Made by a program: the position numbers and the translations under genes. Positions 17,348-25,879 of a stretch of 64,000 nt of DNA are shown here, piece by piece. The notes beneath the pieces are model-generated. The model ran no database searches. It was not told the DNA's origin and was given only the letters and a program-made list of their open reading frames with translations. The first letter of the stretch is position 1. Every line of letters begins with the position of its first letter. Source of the DNA: Nitrospiraceae bacterium UBA2600 (lineage in GTDB: Bacteria; Nitrospirota; Thermodesulfovibrionia; Thermodesulfovibrionales; Thermodesulfovibrionaceae); NCBI GenBank assembly GCA_002339325.1, contig DDKK01000047.1, forward strand, positions 67,113-131,112, in the 5' to 3' direction.

Positions 17348-18136
17348 TCACATAGCCTCACTGTATTTTCTCCAGAAAAAAGTGCAAACCTGATTTTTTC
17401 CTCTTGATTTTGCTGCATACAAAGCTTTGTCTACTCTCTCTAAAAGTTCATCGAGATTAACATAGGGTGGAACACCATCTACGCCAGCGCTTATTTTAAG
17501 GAATCCCTTACCACAATCTGGTAATTCAATAAAATAAACAGAGTCCTTTAATCTCTCTGCTACTATATAAGACTCTCCAACTGTCAGTCCTCTCATCACT
17601 ATAAGAAATTCCTCACCACCCCAACGGAACACCATATCGGTTCTTCTTAAATTCTTCCTAAGCAAGCCACCTAATTGTTGCAAAACATAGTCACCAAAGG
17701 TATGACCATGTGTATCATTTATTTTCTTAAAATCATCAATATCAATCAGAATTACGGAAAGAGGTATTTTGTTACTCATTGCCTTTTCATATTCAGCAGC
17801 GAGGATAAGAAATGCAGCATTTCTATTCAGACAACCAGTCAGTGTGTCATGAAAAGCTTTTTCTCTATAAAAGTTATACCAAGGTTTTATAGGTCTTACT
17901 CTGATATTTTCGATAAGTTCTATCCCTAAGGCAAGCATGGTTTCATTAATCTTCAGAACAGCTTTCTTATTAATAAGGGAATCATAGGAAATCAACTCTA
18001 TAATAACTCCCTCTCTCAATCCCATATCTCTCAACCTTTTATCCTGATTTTCCCTGCTGTCAAGAAAAACTACTTCTGCAGCTTCTCCTATGTATAAATC
18101 TTTCAGGGACAGCATCTTTTTCCCTGAAACCATCAT
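17348..18136 (-). CDS. FeoA-GGDEF fusion, probable diguanylate cyclase
   Basis: Residues 9-85 form a FeoA-like SH3 domain (LKDLYIGEAAEVVFLDS, DKRLRDMGLREGVIIELIS, LALGIELIENIRVRP). After a short linker, residues 95-255 form a GGDEF domain: DTLTGCLNRNA, LIDIDDFKKINDTHGHTFGD and the active-site loop RWGGEEFLIVMRG. GGEEF is a catalytically competent variant, so synthesis of cyclic di-GMP is expected. There is no membrane segment. The fusion inside a feo operon suggests that contact with FeoB or iron status sets the second-messenger output. Start at 18136 or at the second Met shortly after. Confidence 0.85.
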   Translation of the reverse strand: MMVSGKKMLSLKDLYIGEAAEVVFLDSRENQDKRLRDMGLREGVIIELISYDSLINKKAVLKINETMLALGIELIENIRVRPIKPWYNFYREKAFHDTLTGCLNRNAAFLILAAEYEKAMSNKIPLSVILIDIDDFKKINDTHGHTFGDYVLQQLGGLLRKNLRRTDMVFRWGGEEFLIVMRGLTVGESYIVAERLKDSVYFIELPDCGKGFLKISAGVDGVPPYVNLDELLERVDKALYAAKSRGKNQVCTFFWRKYSEAM

Positions 18137-18145
18137 CTGCCTCCT

Positions 18146-19282
18146 CTAAAAGCTGAAGTTTAATCTAATACCGTATACATTGCCTGCTTTTGTGTCTTGA
18201 GACTCTCTTGCTCTATCACGGATATACTGATAGTCAAAGGTTATGTCTGAGCTAAGAGTTTTGTAGCAGAAAAGTCGAAACTTTATGTAACTTTCAAATA
18301 CCTGACTGTGCTTGAGCTCTTCATTCTTTGAAGGACTTTTTAAATAAGCATAACCCAACCCAATCTCATCCCCCTTTCTTCCCCATATAATTCCGTTGAG
18401 ATTCATTCCAAAGGAAAACATTCTGTGATAGTCAGTCTTTACAGAGTCATCTTGCCATCCTGCTCTGAAAAAAGTTCCGAGAGTATCTTTTATTAATTGT
18501 TGGTCGAAGGAGACTCCAACTCCTTTTAATGCTTTGTTTAAATCACCATCCCAGTTTTGAAATTTCCTGTCCGTTGTGTATGCATAAATCCTGTAGTTAC
18601 CCTCACCTAATTCTGTATCAAGCTTATATCCTGTTTGCACTACTGCTATATTGAATTTTCTTTCAATATCATTCTTTGAACGCATGCCTAATACTCTTAG
18701 GTGGAATTTATCCCATTCAAATTCGATGACTGCACCTGCATCATAGGTAGGACGATTTGCTATGGGATTGTTTACCAGAGCAGCATTCATGAACTGTTGA
18801 ATCTCACTGTTTGCATAGGCATTGTCATCTATAAAGGCCGTAGAGTCTATTATTCCTGCCTGAATTCTAAGAGACATTTCTTTTTGTAGCTCAAACTTGT
18901 GGGCATACCAAAGTTCAAGAAGATGGTCCCTACTGTGACCGTTTATGTTCTTTAAGTCATGCAATAGGTCATCGGCATTGGGAGATAGCACAAAAGGAGA
19001 TACTGCCTTAAGACCATCTCCTTTTGCAAAACTTGCCCGAAGGAAAAGTTCACCTTGTTCATAAGGTTTGAAAGATACATTAAAATCAATAACTGCTGAG
19101 CCTCTGTCTTTTTTCTTCGTGCCATTTTCTTCATCGGTATAGCCTTTTGTGAGGTTAAGCCACTGATAAACTGTGGTTGCTGTTCCCGATACAGAGAGAT
19201 TGTCAGTAATGTCTAAGGCATGAACTGATAGAGGGAAAAGAATTAGTAATAAAGCTAAGGCTGAAACATTAATTCTTATCAT
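18146..19282 (-). CDS. Outer-membrane porin-like protein of the feo operon
   Basis: A signal peptide (residues 1-22, cleavage after VHA) is followed by a 350-residue beta-rich protein with alternating aromatic strands and a C-terminal phenylalanine (RLNFSF), the mark of outer-membrane barrels inserted by BAM. Its place between the DUF2325 gene and the FeoA-GGDEF gene suggests it lets Fe(II) or a small ligand pass the outer membrane. No specific porin family is recognised. Confidence 0.75.
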   Translation of the reverse strand: MIRINVSALALLLILFPLSVHALDITDNLSVSGTATTVYQWLNLTKGYTDEENGTKKKDRGSAVIDFNVSFKPYEQGELFLRASFAKGDGLKAVSPFVLSPNADDLLHDLKNINGHSRDHLLELWYAHKFELQKEMSLRIQAGIIDSTAFIDDNAYANSEIQQFMNAALVNNPIANRPTYDAGAVIEFEWDKFHLRVLGMRSKNDIERKFNIAVVQTGYKLDTELGEGNYRIYAYTTDRKFQNWDGDLNKALKGVGVSFDQQLIKDTLGTFFRAGWQDDSVKTDYHRMFSFGMNLNGIIWGRKGDEIGLGYAYLKSPSKNEELKHSQVFESYIKFRLFCYKTLSSDITFDYQYIRDRARESQDTKAGNVYGIRLNFSF

Positions 19283-19587
19283 GCAACTCCTCCTTTTTGT
19301 TTAATATTTTTTAGACAATCAAGACATTTCCTGAGAGTGCATAAACCACAACTGTGATACATAAAGCAAGGTATACCCTTTGCCTTGGCAAAACTTGCAA
19401 TTTCATACTTAATAGAGTGAGAAACCTTATCGGTAAATATCACTATTGCATCAACCTTACCAATCTTTCTACTTATCTCTTTGGTGGGCTTAGTGAAAAC
19501 TTTAAGATTAATACCCCTTCGGCTTGCTTCATTTAAATAGTGCCTTTCAAGCCTGTCCATTCCTCCAAGCAGTAATACACTCATCAC
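19279..19587 (-). CDS. DUF2325-like protein, first gene of the feo operon
   Basis: The 102-residue protein reads as a small Rossmann-like unit (VLLLGGMDRLERHYLNEASRRGINLKVF, then VDAIVIFTDKVSHSI) with a Cys-rich end (CFMYHSCGLCTLRKCLDC). This matches the DUF2325 pattern, which has been seen near metal or redox genes. The CxxC groups could bind iron or zinc. It has a good ribosome site and lies directly behind the operon promoter, and it overlaps the porin gene by four bases. Confidence 0.65.
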   Translation of the reverse strand: MMSVLLLGGMDRLERHYLNEASRRGINLKVFTKPTKEISRKIGKVDAIVIFTDKVSHSIKYEIASFAKAKGIPCFMYHSCGLCTLRKCLDCLKNIKQKGGVA

Positions 19588-19626
19588 AACCTCCTTTATT
19601 ATAATTTTCTTAAAAATTTATAGTAT

Positions 19627-19641
19627 TCTAATTTTATTAGA
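19627..19641. promoter_or_regulatory. Palindromic operator over the feo -10 box
   Basis: TCTAATTTTATTAGA is a perfect inverted repeat of two six-base arms around three bases. It covers the -10 box of the feo promoter, where a bound repressor would block RNA polymerase. The linked DtxR-family protein is the obvious candidate. Confidence 0.5.
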
Positions 19642-19660
19642 TATTATATTTATTTGTCAA
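19631..19660 (-). promoter_or_regulatory. Promoter of the feo operon
   Basis: On the minus strand a perfect TTGACA (19655-19660) is followed after 18 bases by TAAAAT (19631-19636). The predicted start lies about 35-40 bases ahead of the DUF2325 start codon. Confidence 0.6.
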
Positions 19661-19745
19661 TATTTGCTTATAATATTTTTAATTTAAAAACTTTATAGTA
19701 TATTAAAACTTTATTAAGCAATTCTTTATGATTAAGAACGGAAGA

Positions 19746-19805
19746 GTTTCATCACGAACCATTCCATACGGTTCAGAGTTCGCTTCAGTCAGCTCGGAAT
19801 GAAAC
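19746..19805. repeat. REP-like palindromic element
   Basis: Seven-base arms GTTTCAT / ATGAAAC enclose a GC-richer segment with internal inverted repeats (GAACC/GGTTC and ATTCC/GGAAT). It ends in CTCGGAATGA, a string also found in the repeat inside nuoC (36227-36312). It stands out in composition from the AT-rich DNA around it. Confidence 0.5.
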
Positions 19806-19962
19806 AGACAGAGGTAAAGCCTAATAAATAGAAGAGATAATGTCAAGAAAGTAATTTTCTATAACTTTTGAATTTACTTAGCAAATAAGAGTTTTTTGTT
19901 GTATTATATATGTATGAACCAATATAAAAACCCGCCGTTAAAATGTTCTTTGGAGGCATGAA

Positions 19963-20511
19963 ATGCATTTTAAATCTGCGATCATATCAGCATTAATGGT
20001 GGCCTTATTGTTAGGATGTGCGGAGCGAAAAATTTATTTTCCGAAAGATACGGTAACCTCTGAGCAGACAAAAACGAATGATATGCTGCAGAAAGAAGAT
20101 AAGATTGCAGAAAATAAGATTAGCGAGTTATCTTCTCAGGACATAAGAGAGCAAATAAGAAAAATTCAGGAAGAAGTCGGAGATATTTATTTCGATTATG
20201 ACAAATACGACATAAGACAGAATGATATTCCCATGTTAAAAAAAGTTGCTTCTTTTCTTCAAAAATATCCTCGCCTGAGAGTTATTATAGAAGGACATTG
20301 CGATGAAAGAGGGACAAATGAATATAACTTTGCCTTAGGACAGAAAAGAGCAAATGCAGCAAAGCAGTATTTGATGACTCTTGGCGTGCCATCTTCAAGG
20401 ATAGATATAGTCAGTTATGGCGAGGAAAAGCCTGTATGCACAGAGCAAAGCGAAGCATGCTGGCAGAAAAACAGAAGAGCCCATTTCGTATTTATTGAGG
20501 AGGGGAAATGA
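19963..20511 (+). CDS. pal: Peptidoglycan-associated lipoprotein Pal (OmpA family)
   Basis: A lipoprotein signal (LMVALLLGC, lipidated Cys at residue 19) precedes a linker and a C-terminal OmpA-like domain (residues 75-180) with IYFDYDKYDIR and IIEGHCDERGTNEYNFALGQKRA, whose Asp and Arg bind diaminopimelate. Pal ties the outer membrane to peptidoglycan as part of the Tol-Pal machine. tolQRAB are not in the window. It overlaps the cpoB-like gene by four bases. Confidence 0.93.
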   Translation: MHFKSAIISALMVALLLGCAERKIYFPKDTVTSEQTKTNDMLQKEDKIAENKISELSSQDIREQIRKIQEEVGDIYFDYDKYDIRQNDIPMLKKVASFLQKYPRLRVIIEGHCDERGTNEYNFALGQKRANAAKQYLMTLGVPSSRIDIVSYGEEKPVCTEQSEACWQKNRRAHFVFIEEGK

Positions 20512-21374
20512 CAAAGAAAAAGATTAAACTATTTTTGGCTGCTTTATCCTCTTTCAGTCTCTTAACAGGATGCGTAACAACAGGCGAATACGAGCAGATG
20601 CGAGCTGATATTGCAAAACTCTACGTAGAAAACAGCCAATTAAGACAAGATATTTCAGAGCTTAGGACAAGAGTAGACAAAATGTCCTCTGACTTAAGCA
20701 CTGCAACAGCTCTTAAAGAAGGACAGCTTACCCTTATTGCTCAGACACAAGATTATGTGAGAGAGTTACAAGTATTAAAAGGCCGGTTTGAAGAAAACTC
20801 ATACAACAATGACAAGAAGTTTAAAGAGATTAATGACAAGATTACAGAGCTGCAGAATAAATTAGCACAGACAGCACCTCAAAGCATACAGAATGTCTCC
20901 AATAAAGAAACAGAACAGAAAAAAACAGCTGAAACTCCTAAAAAAGCAAAGGAAATATATGACTCTGCTCACATCGATATAAAAGAAAAAAAGTATGCCT
21001 CTGCAAGGGTTAAATTCGAAGAGATTGTAAAGAACTATCCTGACTTCGAGCTTCTTCCAAATTCTTACTTCTGGATTGGAGAGACCTATTACAGTGAAAA
21101 AAAATATGAAGACGCCATATTAGCCTATGAAGAGTTTCTCAAAAAGTATCCAAAACACGAAAAAGCACCAGGAGCAATGTTGAAAGAAGGAATGGCATTT
21201 TTAGAGTTAAAAGACAAGAAAACAGCAAAAGTCGTATTTGAACGAGTTATTGAGAGATATCCGAAATCAAAAGAAGCCGAGATAGCTCAGCAGAAGATTG
21301 CAGAAATACTAAAAAGTCAGAGTTCAGGAAGCAGAACTTCAAAGCCCAAATCAAAGACTAAAAATAGACAATGA
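20508..21374 (+). CDS. CpoB/YbgF-like TPR lipoprotein
   Basis: A signal with a lipobox (LLTGC, Cys near residue 22) is followed by a coiled-coil region (residues 30-130) and three tetratricopeptide repeats (about 150-270: YDSAHIDIKEKKYASARVKFEEIVKNYP and two further units). This is the layout of YbgF/CpoB, which coordinates PBP1B and Tol-Pal during cell division. In E. coli the protein is periplasmic and not lipidated, so the lipobox is a variation. It is coupled to pal and moaA by four-base overlaps. Confidence 0.88.
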   Translation: MTKKKIKLFLAALSSFSLLTGCVTTGEYEQMRADIAKLYVENSQLRQDISELRTRVDKMSSDLSTATALKEGQLTLIAQTQDYVRELQVLKGRFEENSYNNDKKFKEINDKITELQNKLAQTAPQSIQNVSNKETEQKKTAETPKKAKEIYDSAHIDIKEKKYASARVKFEEIVKNYPDFELLPNSYFWIGETYYSEKKYEDAILAYEEFLKKYPKHEKAPGAMLKEGMAFLELKDKKTAKVVFERVIERYPKSKEAEIAQQKIAEILKSQSSGSRTSKPKSKTKNRQ

Positions 21375-22339
21375 AAGACGGTTACAACAGAGAAATAGAC
21401 TATCTGAGAATATCTGTGATAGACCGATGTAATCTCAGATGCATATACTGCATGCCTGAAGAAGGAATATCAAACCTTCTTCCTCATGACGAAATTCTTA
21501 CTTATGAGGAAATACTGAAAATAGTAGAAATAGCTGTAGATTTGGGAATAAAGAAAGTAAGGATTACAGGCGGAGAACCACTTCTAAGAAAAGATATCAT
21601 TACTTTTATCGAAAAGCTCTCAAAATTAGAAGGCTTGAAAGACATTGGCATGACAACCAACGGAGTTCTGCTAAAAAAATTTGCAAGACAGCTAAGGGAG
21701 GGAGGCTTAAAAAGGGTGAACGTCAGTCTTGATTCTCTTAATCCTGATAAATTCAAAACCATAACAAGACTTGGCAGTTTAAGTGATGTTTTAGAAGGAA
21801 TTGAAGAAGCTAAAAAAGTTGGCCTCAACCCTGTGAAAATAAACATGGTTGTCATGAGAGGAATTAATGATGATGAAATAGAGACTTTTGCTCTATGGAG
21901 CAGAGAGGTTGACTACCAGATAAGGTTTATAGAGTTCATGCCTGTTGGTCAAAATTCGTGGAGCAGAGAGTTCTTCATCTCGAAAAATGAGATAAAAGAA
22001 AGAATAGAAAAGAAAATTGGAAAATTAATACCTGTAAATATGAAAAAATCAGGGCCAGCTGAGTATTTTATGCTTGAAAAAAGCGAGGGTATTTTAGGAT
22101 TTATAAGTCCTATGACCTCATACATTTGCGTGAGATGCAACAGATTGAGACTTACTGCCGATGGTAAACTAAGACCATGTCTGTTCTCAGATGCGGAAAT
22201 AGACCTAAAGAGGATTATTAGGGGAGGTGCTTCAGACAGACAAATAAGAGATGCCATCGTAGATACAATTAACTTAAAACCTCAGGGTATGCTCAGAGAA
22301 TCAAAGCCTCTAAGGCCGATGTCTACTATAGGAGGCTAA
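21371..22339 (+). CDS. moaA: GTP 3',8-cyclase MoaA
   Basis: MoaA is the radical-SAM enzyme that starts molybdenum cofactor synthesis. It shows the N-terminal cluster motif CNLRCIYC, RITGGEPLLR, the C-terminal second cluster (CVRCNRLR...CLFS) and the terminal GG that completes the active site. At 322 residues it is full length. The cofactor would serve the molybdopterin oxidoreductase at 39.5-41.6 kb. It is coupled to cpoB in front, and the glycosyltransferase gene follows six bases behind. Confidence 0.96.
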   Translation: MKDGYNREIDYLRISVIDRCNLRCIYCMPEEGISNLLPHDEILTYEEILKIVEIAVDLGIKKVRITGGEPLLRKDIITFIEKLSKLEGLKDIGMTTNGVLLKKFARQLREGGLKRVNVSLDSLNPDKFKTITRLGSLSDVLEGIEEAKKVGLNPVKINMVVMRGINDDEIETFALWSREVDYQIRFIEFMPVGQNSWSREFFISKNEIKERIEKKIGKLIPVNMKKSGPAEYFMLEKSEGILGFISPMTSYICVRCNRLRLTADGKLRPCLFSDAEIDLKRIIRGGASDRQIRDAIVDTINLKPQGMLRESKPLRPMSTIGG

Positions 22340-22345
22340 GCTTTT

Positions 22346-23098
22346 TTGAAAATTCCAGTCTCCGTAGCAATCATAACAAAAAACGAGGAGAGAAATATTG
22401 GTGATGCCCTCGAATCTGTAAAAGAATTCGAAGAGATTATTATTGTCGATGCTTTCAGTGAAGATAAAACCGTTGAAATCTCTAAGAAATATACGGATAA
22501 AATTTTTCAAATAGAATGGAGAGGGTTTGCCAGACAAAAACAGTTTGCCATTGATAAAGCCACTCTTTCGTGGGTCTTAATACTTGATGCTGATGAGAGA
22601 GTTACGGAAGCACTAAAAAAAGAGATTTCGGAGAGAATTACAAAATATGAGGCCGATGCATATCTCATTCCCAGAAAAAACTACTTTTTAGGGAAATGGA
22701 TTAAACACAGCGGATGGTGGCCTGATTACACAGTTAGACTATTCAGAAAGGATAAAAGTAAAATGCAAATCCGGGCAGTGCATGAAAAAGTCACAGTTGA
22801 AGGTAAAACAGCTTACCTCAAAGAACCTCTTCTTCATTTTACCTATCAAAGTATTGAAGACTTTATAAAAAAGATGCAGATTTACTCAACCCTCTCAGCA
22901 GAGGAAATCTCTAAAAAGAATTTCTCTGAATTATGGATACTTTTCAAAATGTTATCTACGCCACCTTTTACTTTTTTAAAGATGTTTATCCTAAGGCTTG
23001 GCTTTCTCGACGGAATCAGAGGGCTTCTACTTGCCGTTTTTTATAGTTTTTACTCTTTCTTAAAGTATGCAAAAGCTTGGGAGATGCGATGGAAATAG
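22346..23098 (+). CDS. Family 2 glycosyltransferase (WaaE/KdtX-like)
   Basis: The N-terminus is a GT2 nucleotide-sugar fold: SVAIITKNEERNIGDALESV, then VDAFSEDKT and the LDADERV motif (Asp-x-Asp type metal site). The middle part (KNYFLGKWIKHSGWWPDYTVRLFRK) is typical of lipopolysaccharide core beta-glucosyltransferases of the WaaE/KdtX type. The start is TTG behind GGAGG (22331-22335). The location directly in front of msbA supports a role in LPS core assembly. Confidence 0.85.
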   Translation: MKIPVSVAIITKNEERNIGDALESVKEFEEIIIVDAFSEDKTVEISKKYTDKIFQIEWRGFARQKQFAIDKATLSWVLILDADERVTEALKKEISERITKYEADAYLIPRKNYFLGKWIKHSGWWPDYTVRLFRKDKSKMQIRAVHEKVTVEGKTAYLKEPLLHFTYQSIEDFIKKMQIYSTLSAEEISKKNFSELWILFKMLSTPPFTFLKMFILRLGFLDGIRGLLLAVFYSFYSFLKYAKAWEMRWK

Positions 23099-24858
23099 AA
23101 AAATTTTTTAAAGTTAAATTCAAAAAATCTTGGGTAGATGACTTTGCTGTATTCTGGAGACTAATAAAAGAACACCGTTTAAGGCTTCTGTTTGCTTTAA
23201 CCTGCAGTTTGGCCATATCAGGAATTAATGGAGCTATTGCCTGGGCAGTCAAGCCTGCAATGGATGAAATATTCGTAAAAAAATCCTCTGAGTTTTTGTA
23301 TCTAATTACTTTCGGAGTAGTTCTTTTGTTTACTTTGAGAGGCGTTTTTACATTTGCAAATAACTATCTCATGAATTCTATAGGTGCCAAAATAGTAAAA
23401 ACAGTAAGAGACGCAGTTTATGAAAAACTTTTAAAGCTACCAATGTCCTTTTTCTGTAGAGACAGTTCGGGAAATATAATATCTAAAGTGCTAAATGATG
23501 TTGATCTCCTAAAAAGCACTGTTTCATATACGATAAAAGACTTCTTTGTAGAGGGATTTACAGTGATTGTCCTGGCGGTGGTAGCCTTCTACAGAAGATG
23601 GGATCTCGCATTGCTTTCCTTTATTGTTGTGCCTTTGATGGTTTATTTAATTGGCAAAGTTGGCAAAAAGATGAAAGAACTCGGAATGAAAACGAGATTA
23701 AGAATTGCTACAGTTACAACCCTTCTACACGAAACTCTCACAGGAATTAAAATTATAAAGGCTTTCACGATGGAAAAGGATATGAAAGACAGATATAAAC
23801 AGGCTCTTCAGGAGCACTACAGAAATGTAATGCGAGAGGTTAGAACAGAAGAGTTTGCAAATCTTTTAAATGAGACTATCGCTGGAATTGGCGTGGCCTT
23901 AATCCTCTTTTACGGCGGGTATCTTGTTGTGAGTGATAAAATATCTTCAGGTGATTTTTTCTCCTTTGCAGCAGCGGTTATGTTAATGTATACACCCTTG
24001 AAGAGACTAAGCAAAGTAAATACAGCCTTTCAGAGAGGAAGAAATGTAATAGAAAGACTAAGAGAAGTAGTATTTGTTGAACACGAACGGGAAAAGGGTA
24101 TTGAAAAGACCATTGAAGGGAACATTGTATTCAGAGATGTTTCCTTCAAATATCCTCTGTCAAAGCATTATGCTTTAAGAAATATTAACTTTACTATCAA
24201 TGCCGGTGAAACTGTTGCCATTGTAGGTCCTTCTGGAGCTGGGAAAAGCACCATCGCTGATTTAATTGCTGGTTTTTGGCCACCAACAGAGGGTGACATA
24301 CTCATTGATGGCGTGAACATCAGAGATTTATCCCTCCACAGTCTCCGCTCACAAATTGCCCTGGTTACGCAAGATGTTATCTTGTTTAATGACACCGTAA
24401 TGAATAACATAAAATTTGGCAATCTATCCTCCACCAATAAAGATATTGAAAGAGCAGCCAAAATGGCAGATGCTCATAATTTCATAGTTAATCTGCCAGA
24501 GGGTTATGACTCTAAAGTTGGCGAAAAGGGAGTTTTACTCTCAGGTGGACAAAAACAGAGAATTACTATTGCCAGGGCTATATTGAGAGAGCCAAGAATT
24601 TTAATATTTGATGAAGCAACAGCCTCACTTGATACCGAGTCAGAAGAAAAAATACAGCAAGCCCTTGAGGAGATGAGAAAGGGAAGAACGACGATAATAA
24701 TTGCCCACAGGCTCTCAACAATAAAAAGAGCTGATAAGATTATTGTAATGGACAAAGGGCAGATAATTGAACAAGGAACTCATGAAGAGCTTCTTGCAAA
24801 GGAAGGGCTCTATAGGGAGTTGTGGAATTTACAGTTTAGTAATTCTTCATCTTCTTAA
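23089..24858 (+). CDS. msbA: MsbA-like lipid A export ABC transporter
   Basis: This is a half-transporter with six membrane helices (residues about 25-310) and a nucleotide-binding domain: Walker A GPSGAGKST, Q loop, signature LSGGQKQR, Walker B ILIFDEATASLD and H loop AHRLST. MsbA flips core-lipid A across the inner membrane. I prefer ATG 23089, behind GGGAG, to TTG 23077. The last 23 bases overlap the tail of the opposite-strand LpxL-like gene, and the genes in front and behind both belong to LPS synthesis. Confidence 0.92.
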   Translation: MEIEKFFKVKFKKSWVDDFAVFWRLIKEHRLRLLFALTCSLAISGINGAIAWAVKPAMDEIFVKKSSEFLYLITFGVVLLFTLRGVFTFANNYLMNSIGAKIVKTVRDAVYEKLLKLPMSFFCRDSSGNIISKVLNDVDLLKSTVSYTIKDFFVEGFTVIVLAVVAFYRRWDLALLSFIVVPLMVYLIGKVGKKMKELGMKTRLRIATVTTLLHETLTGIKIIKAFTMEKDMKDRYKQALQEHYRNVMREVRTEEFANLLNETIAGIGVALILFYGGYLVVSDKISSGDFFSFAAAVMLMYTPLKRLSKVNTAFQRGRNVIERLREVVFVEHEREKGIEKTIEGNIVFRDVSFKYPLSKHYALRNINFTINAGETVAIVGPSGAGKSTIADLIAGFWPPTEGDILIDGVNIRDLSLHSLRSQIALVTQDVILFNDTVMNNIKFGNLSSTNKDIERAAKMADAHNFIVNLPEGYDSKVGEKGVLLSGGQKQRITIARAILREPRILIFDEATASLDTESEEKIQQALEEMRKGRTTIIIAHRLSTIKRADKIIVMDKGQIIEQGTHEELLAKEGLYRELWNLQFSNSSSS

Positions 24859-25735
24859 ATCTTCTGTGAAACCAATAATACTGCTCAGGATGTTCTCTGA
24901 TTAAACTTTCAAGTAGAAAGTTGTATTTTTCGACTGCTTCAATTATTTTAATTTCTCTATCCTGATAAGAAGAAAAATTAGTATAGTTCAAATCTATCTG
25001 GGGAAAAATCTTTATGCTGTATCTTTCGCTCTCTCTTACAATAAAAAGAGGCACAAGAGGCGAGCCTTTTCTTTGTGAAATAACAAAAGCTCCTTTCTGG
25101 CATTGAACATATTTATCAAAAAATTTAGCATAAACACCCGGTCTTGCCTGGTCAGCAAGCATAAATACTAACATTTTTTTATTCAAAGCCCTTACTATCT
25201 CTCTTACTACCTCCTCATCAGAATGAAAGGGGATTGGATAACCTCCATATCGCTTTATCAGATTATAAAGAAAGCCCTTAGGTAAATATCTACCCTCTTT
25301 AAAAAGAACAGCTACAGGGTAACCTTTCTCAGCAAACCAACCAATTAAAACAACTATATTACCGATGTGCCCACTTAAAGCAATTGCTCCCTTACCTTTA
25401 CTCATGGCATTATCCAAATTTTCAATGCCCCATACAGATGCGTAAGAAGAAAATTTTTCCTTTCTCTTTATTATGGACGCAGCCTCAAGTGCTATTAGAA
25501 ATACCTCTTTTATAAAACTTTTCAGTATTGCATTTATGTTCTCCTCTGGCATATTAGGGAAGGCTATCTTGAGATTTTCTTTTGCTATTATTTTCCTTTT
25601 CCATGGTAATAAATAAGCAATATGTCCTATAAAATTAGCTATACCCTTAAATTGAGACTTTTTTGTAAATCCTCCGAGAGTTAAAAAAACCCTAATTAGC
25701 AAATTAAAAATAACATATTTTGCGAGTTTTTTCAT
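24836..25735 (-). CDS. LpxL/HtrB-like lipid A acyltransferase with altered catalytic motif
   Basis: The protein has the LpxL layout: one N-terminal hydrophobic segment, LPWKRKIIAKENLKIAFP, an acyltransferase core (residues 110-230) and a C-terminal YYWFHRRFK motif, which is usual for the family. The catalytic H-x4-E/D motif is changed: His123 in SGHIGNIVVL is present but the residue five further on is Val128, where the family has Glu or Asp. It may therefore be inactive, use another acid residue or have another substrate. It converges on msbA. Confidence 0.85.
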   Translation of the reverse strand: MKKLAKYVIFNLLIRVFLTLGGFTKKSQFKGIANFIGHIAYLLPWKRKIIAKENLKIAFPNMPEENINAILKSFIKEVFLIALEAASIIKRKEKFSSYASVWGIENLDNAMSKGKGAIALSGHIGNIVVLIGWFAEKGYPVAVLFKEGRYLPKGFLYNLIKRYGGYPIPFHSDEEVVREIVRALNKKMLVFMLADQARPGVYAKFFDKYVQCQKGAFVISQRKGSPLVPLFIVRESERYSIKIFPQIDLNYTNFSSYQDREIKIIEAVEKYNFLLESLIREHPEQYYWFHRRFKKMKNY

Positions 25736-25806
25736 GGTCTTAATAATTATAATATTCTCTTAATGATAATTAAAAATCTCACCTATCAACTTTCGCTCTT
25801 TTTATG

Positions 25807-25843
25807 AAGGGTGTATGGAAGACTCTCTCTTCCATACACCCTT
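25807..25843 (-). terminator. Strong hairpin behind the chemoreceptor gene
   Basis: A perfect 16-base stem (AAGGGTGTATGGAAGA with its complement) and five-base loop CTCTC lies 37 bases behind the chemoreceptor stop. No T tract follows on the minus strand, so it could be a terminator or an mRNA-stabilising 3' end. Confidence 0.6.
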
Positions 25844-25879
25844 TCAGGAGGGTGGGGGGTATGCCAAGTGTGTTATAGG

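Larger units (their letters stand above)
19588..19962. other. Divergent intergenic region between feo operon and pal
   Basis: These 375 bases hold no supported gene. The left third contains the minus-strand feo promoter and operator. A very AT-rich middle is followed by a GC-richer palindromic element (19746-19805). The right end leads into pal; a TATTAT-like box near 19904 could belong to its promoter but is not convincing. Confidence 0.7.
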
